In this document: positions 17,836 through 24,117 of the stretch, piece after piece | How the letters are laid out: the number at the start of each line of letters is the position of its first letter | Position numbering within the stretch: position 1 is the stretch's first letter | NCBI GenBank assembly: GCA_002399565.1 | Contig: DHDW01000040.1 | Coordinates: forward strand, 13,032 to 37,148 | Source: Bacteroidales bacterium UBA4866 | GTDB lineage: Bacteria > Bacteroidota > Bacteroidia > Bacteroidales > P3 | Length of the DNA stretch: 24,117 nt | Reading direction: 5' to 3' | Position numbers and translations under genes: made by a program | Notes under the pieces: model-generated | Told to the model about the DNA's origin: nothing | The model's database searches: none | The model's input: the letters and a program-made list of their open reading frames with translations, nothing else

Positions 17836-20800
17836 AAAGAATCTTTTATTTTCTCTTAGCGATGATTTTCGCTATTCAAGGCTGGACGCAGACAGTTCCA
17901 ATCACAATTGGGACTGGAACTACAACATCGAATATGAGTGCGCTTCCAGGGTATTATGGATATAATATATCCGCTAATTTATATCTCTCTTCTGAAATTG
18001 GGGTCTCATCTGGAGGCAGTATTGAAAGTTTAGAGTATAATATCTCTTCCATCACATCAGGAACAGGTAAGAGAATCAAAATTTATTTGATTGAAGTTAC
18101 TGATGCGGCATTAAATCTAAATCAATCATGGACTGCATTAACTTCAACTGCTACTCTTGTTTATGATTCTACATCTTTTTACACACCATCATCTGGTTGG
18201 AAAAGATTTGTATTTTCTACGCCTTTTTCTTATTCTGGCTCTGGAAATCTCTTAATTCTTACTGAAGGTTATGGATGTACAACAAGTGGAGGTTGTGCTA
18301 CTTATATTTATAATTCAGCAGGGACAGCTTCAAATTGCTTTAACAAATTAAAAGATTATTCCTCTATCTCATTCACAACCAATCTTTCTTCATTAACTGA
18401 GGGAACTGGTAATACAACAGATCATCCAAATATTATTCTTAATATTACTCCTTCTGGAGATTATTGTTTTCCTCCGACAGAATTAACAGTAAGTAATATT
18501 TCTCATTATTCTGCAGATTTAACATGGACAACAGATCCAAGTGGTTCTTCTTATGTTATTCAACATAAACCTACATCTTCTTCAACATGGAGTCAAGAAG
18601 AATATTCTTCATCAAGTTCACATTCATTATCTGGACTTATTTCAAATACAGATTATGATGTTAGAGTCAAATCAATTTGTTCATCTTATTCAAATGAGAG
18701 TGCCTGGGTTAATATTAATTTCCGAACACTTATTTCTTGTTCAGCACCAACCTCTCTTGCTGTCCCATCAACAGATATAACAACAACTGCAGCGTTAGTA
18801 AAATGGAATCCAACAATAAATCCAGTCAATTGGAATGAAGGATATCTACTGCAATATAAGCCAAGCAATGTTTCAGATTGGAATTTGGCAACATCTGTTT
18901 CTGCCATTCAAGATACTTTCTATTTGATTCAAGGTTTGCTTCCATCTTCATCATATACAATTAGATTAAAAGCAGTATGTGATCCTGGAGTAGATTCAAG
19001 TATATGGACAAGCACTGTGAATTTTGCAACAGGATGTGATATTATTTCTCAATTTCCATGGACAGAGGGTTTTGAATCATCTTGGACAATAACAACTACT
19101 CCAGGAAATAAACCTGCACCTAATTGTTGGACTGTTGTTAATAATGGAGGTACTGCTATTGATTGGTATGGAAATGAATACGAGTATTGGTGGAAACGTT
19201 CTACAACGAACAGTCATTCTGGTAGTGGTAACGCTGCTTGTTATACAGATTTTGGTACAACAAATCATAACGACTGGTTGATTACTCCTCAAATTGCTTT
19301 AACAGGAGGTGAAAGATTACGTTTTTGGGCAATGAGAGCTAATAATACTACTGACGAACCAGATGAAATATCAGTATATATATCAGATGAAAACGCAGGA
19401 TTAGATACCACAGGCATGGGACAATATGGGAATATGCCTAATTTTACTCAAATATTTACTCAAATGCTTCCTGTTGGGGCTTGGCAACAAATAGAAATTA
19501 ATCTTAGCCAATACTCAGGGAATCGTTATATTGCTTTTGTACGTCAAAATACGCCTGATGGATATTATCTTCGTTTAGATGATGTCGAAGTTTCAGAATT
19601 ACCTTCATGTAATAGACCAACTAATGTTACTGTTTCAAGTATTACAACAACAGATGCTGAAATTTCATGGTTGAATGGAAATTCAGCCGATGCTTCTTGG
19701 TGGATATATTATAAAGAATCTTCTTCTACAACATACGATTCAGTATTAGTTAATTCTAATCCTTATGTTTTAACAAGTTTACTTCCATCAAGTGGTTATA
19801 ATATTTATGTTGCAACAGATTGTGGAACTCAATTATCAGAAGCAAGTCCAATAGTTAATTTCCGAACTCTATGTGATGAAATATCTGCATTACCTTGGTC
19901 AGATAATTTTGATACATATGGAACAGCATCAGGAACATTTCCTCCATGTTGGACAAGACCAGTAATTAATAGTGGTAATCCAAAAATAGTTACTGCAAAT
20001 CATAGTTCTCCTGCAAGTTTATTCTTTCAATCATTAACAACAGTTCCTACTTATGCTGTAACTCCTGCTTTTACAGCAGATTTAAATACTCTTATGGTTT
20101 CATTTTGGTTAAAAGCTGAAGGTGTAGGTAGTAGTCAGTCAGGAACAATAACTGTTGGAGTAATGAGCAATCCAAATGACACAACAACATTTGAAGCTGT
20201 TCGATTGATTTCACCAAGTACTACAGACTGGATAGAATATAGAATAATGTTAGCAGGAATACAACTGCAAGGTTCAGGAAATTACATTGCATTTAAACAT
20301 AATTCAAATGCTAATAACTGGTATTATTGGTTAGATGACGTAGAAGTTGATGAAATTCCAGCTTGTCCAAATACTTATGACCTAACTTCAACAATCCTTT
20401 CTGCAACTTCAGTTGAGTTGGATTGGATGGACAATGGAAATACTATAGGTTGGATAATTGCATACGGAGATTCAACTGCTTTTGATCCATCAACAGCAAC
20501 TCAAACAATGATTCTTTCTTCCACAGATCCAATTCCATATATAGTTTCAAATCTTACACCTCAAACTCCATATAGTTTTGCAGTACGTCAAAATTGTACA
20601 GATGGAGCATGGAGTAATATTGTAACAATAGTTACCCCAGCTATAGCAGCAACATTGCCTTATACGCATGATTTTGAAGATTTGACAGAAAATAATGCTT
20701 GGACATTTATTAATGGAACTCAAACAAATCAATGGATAATTGGAACAGCTGCAGATACATTAGGAACAACAGGACTTTATATTTCAAATGATGCAGGTGT

Positions 20801-23800
20801 ATCAAATGCTTATACAGTAGGAACATCAAGAGTTTATGCTTATAGAGACTTTGAAGTACCAGTAGGCGCTGGTGAATTAGAGCTTTCATTTGATTGGAGA
20901 GCACAAGGTGGAGCTGCACAAAATGATTTCTTAAGAATGTACTTAGTACCACTTGATGCAAATATTACTGCAGGTAATATTCCCGCAGGAGGCTTAGACA
21001 TATCTGCACAGATAGGTAATTATGCTGGTTTAGGAGAACATTGGTTAAGTATGTCTAATGTATGGCAACACAAAACAATGAGAATAAACAGTATTCAATT
21101 CCCTAATTTGGCAGGAAGAACATGGCGTTTATTAGTTCATTGGAGAAATGAAAGTTCCGCAACAACAGATATTCAGCCACCAGCAGCAGTTGATAATATT
21201 CAACTATCAGTTGTTTCATGTCCAACTCCAAGTTTATTAGTTGCTTCAAACCCAACAACAACATCTATTGATTTAGCATGGCAAGAAAATGGACAAGCAA
21301 CAGATTGGATAATAGAATATAAAGAAAATTCAAGTTCAACATGGAACCAAGCAAATGCTAACTCAAATCCATATACTTTAACAGGATTAAATAATTCTTC
21401 TACTTATCAAGCAAGAGTTCGTTCATTATGTTCAGCAAATGACACATCTCTTACATCTCTTCCAATTTCATTTAATACAGCTTGTGATTTAATCACAACA
21501 TTCCCTTGGAGTGAAGGATTTGAAAGCACAAACTGGGCTCCAGCTGTAGCACCAGGAAACAAACCTGCTCCTAACTGTTGGACAGTTGTAGATAAAGGAG
21601 ATTCTTCCGATGATTATTATTGGGATCATAGCTCAAATGGATATGATGGAGATGGAAGTCATTCAGGTAATGGTCATGCAATGTGTTATACTGATTATGG
21701 TACAACAAATCATAACGATTGGTTAATTACTCCTCAAATTGCTTTAACAGGAGGTGAAAGATTACGTTTTTGGGCAATGAGAGCGAATGATGCTACAGAC
21801 GAACCTGATGAAATATCAGTATATATTTCTGATGTAAATGCAGTATTAGATACTACTGGAATGGGACAAAATGGAAATATGCCTAACTTTACTCAAATAT
21901 TTACTCAAATGCTTCCTTTAGGTTCTTGGCAAGAATACGAAGTAAACTTAAGTCAATATTCTGGTAATAGATATATTGCTTTTGTACGTCAAAATACACC
22001 TGATGGATATTTTTTACGTTTAGATGATGTTCTAATTGATGCTCTTCCATCATGTGCAAAACCTACTAATGTTACTTCAGTAAGTAATACTCAAAATAGT
22101 ATTGAATTAAGTTGGGTAAATGGAAATGCTACAGATGCTTCATGGTATGTTTATTATAGACCTAGCGGAACAACAGATTATGATTCTGTTTTAGTTAATT
22201 CAAACCCATATATTTTAGGAGGATTAACTTCTGCTACAACTTATGATATTTATGTTAGAACCAATTGTGGTACTGAGCTTTCAGAAGCAAGTTTAGGTGT
22301 TACTTTTGCAACAACATGTTATGCTGGTGCTATTTCAGTATTCCCTTGGACTGAAGGTTTTGAAAATGGATTAATTTGTTGGCAACAAGAATATGTTTCT
22401 GGAACAATAAATTGGAGTAATCAAACTTCTTATGACGATTCAATATCTTCTCATGGAGGTCAAAAATTAGCTTATTTCTATTATGATGACTTTACTGCAT
22501 ATACAACAAAACTTGTTTCTCCTCTTTTAGATATTTCAGGATTAGCTACACCTTACGTTAGTTTCTGGCATCTACAAAAAGCTTGGGGATCTGATCAAGA
22601 TGAATTAAAAGTATTCTACAGAGCAAGTGCAGATAGCTCTTGGACACAATTAGTACACTATTCTTCTAATATTACAGCATGGCAATTAGATTCAGTTGCT
22701 TTACCTTCAGCATCTTCAACCTATCAAATAGCTTTTGAAGGAATTCAAAATTATGGATATGGAGTTGGATTAGACGATGTAACAGTATACGACCCAAGTG
22801 GCTCAGCTTGTACACCACCAACCAATTTAGCAGTAAGTAATATTCATAACACCTCAGCAACCATTAGCTGGATACCATCTGGAACAGAAAGTTTATGGCA
22901 AGTACGTTTAGGTGCAACAGGAACACCAGTAGATGTATCAAGTACAACCTACACATTCCCAACAACCCTAACACCAGGCACAGCCTACACTTACTTTGTA
23001 AGAGCTAATTGTGGAACTAACTATTCAGCTTGGGTACAAGATACATTTACAACTACAGCAGGACACCAAGCAGTTCAAGTAACTACTTTGGCTCCTTCAG
23101 CAATAACTCAAACAAATGCAACCTTCCAAGGTACATATGTTCAAGGTACAGAAGCAGTAACCGCAATAGGATTTGAATACAAAACAAATGTAGAAACAAC
23201 TTGGACAGACCAAGTAGTAACAACAATTGCTACTCCTTTCAACTATTCAATAAATACACTAATAGCTAACACTAACTATGAAGTAAGAGCTTATGCTGTT
23301 ACTCCAACTGATAGTAGAGTTTATGGAAATACAATTCAATTTGTAACTCCTCCAATTGTTGAACCAACTGTAATAACTCAACAACCAAATTCAATTACAA
23401 ATACAACTGCAACCTTCCATGGAACAATAACACAAGGTTCTGAAGAAATTAATGCAAGAGGATTTGAATATAAGTTACCAACTGAAGATTGGGCAGATGC
23501 TACAATTCTATCTGCAACAGGAACTACTACAATCTCAGCTGAAGCAACCAATTTACAATCTTTCACTAATTATATTGTAAGAGCATACGCAAGAACAGCT
23601 TCAGATACATACTATGGTCAAGAACAAAACTTCCAAACACTAACCCTTACATCAATAGACCAACAAATAGTAACTGTTGTTATGTATCCAAACCCAGCAA
23701 GCCAAGAGACTAAATTAGTAGTAACAGGCTTACAAGGTGAAGTTAAGATTACAATTAGTGACGTACAAGGTCGCATAATCAACACCATCAACACCAGAGC

Positions 23801-23915
23801 ACACAACAATAAGGTAGAAGAAACCTTAAATGTAAGCAATATGGCAAATGGCGTATATTATATAAGACTACAAAACGATCAAATAAGTAGAACCCAAAAG
23901 TTAATAGTAAAATAA
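17832..23915 (+). CDS. Giant modular T9SS-exported adhesin-like protein, paralogue of the preceding gene, 2027 aa
   Basis: Signal peptide at residues 1-20 (MKRIFYFLLAMIFAIQGWTQ), then the same N-terminal beta domain (about 21-210) as the upstream paralogue. Two FN3 modules in a row follow (212-402). Five choice-of-anchor J-like modules then lie at about 403-593, 682-845, 940-1130, 1219-1408 and 1497-1660, separated by FN3 modules. The seventh FN3 (1661-1744) is followed by two FN3-like beta repeats (1745-about 1935), one fewer than the paralogue, and a type A sorting domain (MYPNPASQ from 1951 to the end, QKLIVK). The anchor-J modules at 403-593 and 1219-1408 are near copies, in DNA as well as protein. 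The cysteine pattern at module borders matches the paralogue. It is likely a surface or secreted adhesin exported by Sec and T9SS; the ligand is unknown. The start is fixed by the signal peptide, and the overlapping ATGA is noted separately. Confidence 0.9.
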   Translation: MKRIFYFLLAMIFAIQGWTQTVPITIGTGTTTSNMSALPGYYGYNISANLYLSSEIGVSSGGSIESLEYNISSITSGTGKRIKIYLIEVTDAALNLNQSWTALTSTATLVYDSTSFYTPSSGWKRFVFSTPFSYSGSGNLLILTEGYGCTTSGGCATYIYNSAGTASNCFNKLKDYSSISFTTNLSSLTEGTGNTTDHPNIILNITPSGDYCFPPTELTVSNISHYSADLTWTTDPSGSSYVIQHKPTSSSTWSQEEYSSSSSHSLSGLISNTDYDVRVKSICSSYSNESAWVNINFRTLISCSAPTSLAVPSTDITTTAALVKWNPTINPVNWNEGYLLQYKPSNVSDWNLATSVSAIQDTFYLIQGLLPSSSYTIRLKAVCDPGVDSSIWTSTVNFATGCDIISQFPWTEGFESSWTITTTPGNKPAPNCWTVVNNGGTAIDWYGNEYEYWWKRSTTNSHSGSGNAACYTDFGTTNHNDWLITPQIALTGGERLRFWAMRANNTTDEPDEISVYISDENAGLDTTGMGQYGNMPNFTQIFTQMLPVGAWQQIEINLSQYSGNRYIAFVRQNTPDGYYLRLDDVEVSELPSCNRPTNVTVSSITTTDAEISWLNGNSADASWWIYYKESSSTTYDSVLVNSNPYVLTSLLPSSGYNIYVATDCGTQLSEASPIVNFRTLCDEISALPWSDNFDTYGTASGTFPPCWTRPVINSGNPKIVTANHSSPASLFFQSLTTVPTYAVTPAFTADLNTLMVSFWLKAEGVGSSQSGTITVGVMSNPNDTTTFEAVRLISPSTTDWIEYRIMLAGIQLQGSGNYIAFKHNSNANNWYYWLDDVEVDEIPACPNTYDLTSTILSATSVELDWMDNGNTIGWIIAYGDSTAFDPSTATQTMILSSTDPIPYIVSNLTPQTPYSFAVRQNCTDGAWSNIVTIVTPAIAATLPYTHDFEDLTENNAWTFINGTQTNQWIIGTAADTLGTTGLYISNDAGVSNAYTVGTSRVYAYRDFEVPVGAGELELSFDWRAQGGAAQNDFLRMYLVPLDANITAGNIPAGGLDISAQIGNYAGLGEHWLSMSNVWQHKTMRINSIQFPNLAGRTWRLLVHWRNESSATTDIQPPAAVDNIQLSVVSCPTPSLLVASNPTTTSIDLAWQENGQATDWIIEYKENSSSTWNQANANSNPYTLTGLNNSSTYQARVRSLCSANDTSLTSLPISFNTACDLITTFPWSEGFESTNWAPAVAPGNKPAPNCWTVVDKGDSSDDYYWDHSSNGYDGDGSHSGNGHAMCYTDYGTTNHNDWLITPQIALTGGERLRFWAMRANDATDEPDEISVYISDVNAVLDTTGMGQNGNMPNFTQIFTQMLPLGSWQEYEVNLSQYSGNRYIAFVRQNTPDGYFLRLDDVLIDALPSCAKPTNVTSVSNTQNSIELSWVNGNATDASWYVYYRPSGTTDYDSVLVNSNPYILGGLTSATTYDIYVRTNCGTELSEASLGVTFATTCYAGAISVFPWTEGFENGLICWQQEYVSGTINWSNQTSYDDSISSHGGQKLAYFYYDDFTAYTTKLVSPLLDISGLATPYVSFWHLQKAWGSDQDELKVFYRASADSSWTQLVHYSSNITAWQLDSVALPSASSTYQIAFEGIQNYGYGVGLDDVTVYDPSGSACTPPTNLAVSNIHNTSATISWIPSGTESLWQVRLGATGTPVDVSSTTYTFPTTLTPGTAYTYFVRANCGTNYSAWVQDTFTTTAGHQAVQVTTLAPSAITQTNATFQGTYVQGTEAVTAIGFEYKTNVETTWTDQVVTTIATPFNYSINTLIANTNYEVRAYAVTPTDSRVYGNTIQFVTPPIVEPTVITQQPNSITNTTATFHGTITQGSEEINARGFEYKLPTEDWADATILSATGTTTISAEATNLQSFTNYIVRAYARTASDTYYGQEQNFQTLTLTSIDQQIVTVVMYPNPASQETKLVVTGLQGEVKITISDVQGRIINTINTRAHNNKVEETLNVSNMANGVYYIRLQNDQISRTQKLIVK
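19035..19610 (+). repeat. In-frame direct repeat within the second giant gene, copy 1
   Basis: This is the first copy of a type B anchor-J module. The strongest part, about 19260-19585, matches 21705-22030 over roughly 320 bases with mostly third-position differences. The offset is 2445 bases, exactly 815 codons. Confidence 0.85.
21483..22055 (+). repeat. In-frame direct repeat within the second giant gene, copy 2
   Basis: Partner of 19035-19610. The encoded segments share long identical runs such as NHNDWLITPQIALTGGERLR and RYIAFVRQNTPDGY. The stretches before the NHNDW motif differ, so the duplication has diverged at one end. Confidence 0.85.
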
Positions 23916-23994
23916 TAACCAAAGGGAACTATTTAAAATAAATAGACAACTAAACACAAAGTGGCTACCTCAAAAGGGTAGCCACTTTTTTTTT
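23682..23994 (+). repeat. Shared 3' block of the giant genes, copy 2
   Basis: Partner of 17312-17623. The non-coding part includes the small inverted repeat CTATTT/AAATAG (23929-23934, 23940-23945), also present in copy 1 at 17560-17565 and 17571-17576. Confidence 0.88.
23958..23994 (+). terminator. Rho-independent terminator of the second giant adhesin gene
   Basis: A 12-bp stem, AAAGTGGCTACC (23958-23969) with GGTAGCCACTTT (23977-23988), has a 7-base loop and runs into a T-run ending at 23994. The remaining 123 bases of the window show no gene, promoter match or strong hairpin. Confidence 0.92.
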
Positions 23995-24117
23995 CAAAAA
24001 GAAAGAGAGAAAGGAAGAGGGAAAAAATAATCCTTAATTAAATCTACCCAAATCAAATAAAAAACTCCCTAAACCTTATATCAAACTTACCAAATGACTT
24101 GTCCTGAAAAAAGTTGA

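Larger units (their letters stand above)
17726..17878 (+). repeat. Shared 5' block of the giant genes, copy 2
   Basis: Partner of 9991-10140. Differences cluster just before the ATG and at a few synonymous signal-peptide codons. The promoter spacing and most of the leader are conserved. Confidence 0.85.

Overview
The window is AT-rich DNA from a member of the Bacteroidota, most likely Bacteroidales. Three things support this. The partial sigma factor at the left edge has the short primary-sigma form typical of the phylum. The visible promoters follow the Bacteroidota pattern (TTTG or TTG, a spacer of about 18-20, then TAnnTTTG). Four large secreted proteins end in type IX secretion system (T9SS) type A sorting domains built around a YPNP motif. 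I cannot assign a genus.

Layout. Bases 1-7334 are all on the minus strand. Reading in the direction of transcription there is a 764-residue T9SS-exported protein of unknown function (5040-7334) with a strong promoter and its own terminator. Next come an M6-family zinc metalloprotease with adhesive beta-sandwich modules and a sorting domain (1907-4852), ridA (1509-1895), nadD (810-1409) and the 5' part of rpoD (1-755, cut by the window edge). Bases 7465-9953 are on the plus strand: mpl (murein peptide recycling ligase), a tandem hairpin terminator, and an EamA/DMT-family transporter.

The right half (about 9990-23995) holds two giant plus-strand paralogues of 2483 and 2027 residues. Both have a signal peptide, a shared N-terminal beta domain, alternating fibronectin type III (FN3) and 'choice-of-anchor J'/cleaved-adhesin-like modules, a run of FN3-like beta repeats, and a T9SS sorting domain. 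They look like very large cell-surface or secreted adhesins.

The most interesting structure is in this pair. Their promoters, leaders, signal-peptide codons, sorting domains, 3' untranslated regions and terminators are nearly identical in DNA, while the middles differ in module content. The module types can be written A-B-C-A-D-A-E in the first and B-C-D-B-E in the second. The second carries a long in-frame direct repeat 2445 bases apart. The last 1.4 kb of the first is much richer in C than its paralogous segment, and patches of that style appear in the second. Both leaders carry short upstream reading frames whose last stop codon overlaps the adhesin start (ATGA). Together these suggest a modular adhesin family evolving by module exchange and gene conversion between shared ends. 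No CRISPR array, rRNA, tRNA, complete insertion sequence or recognisable defence system is visible.
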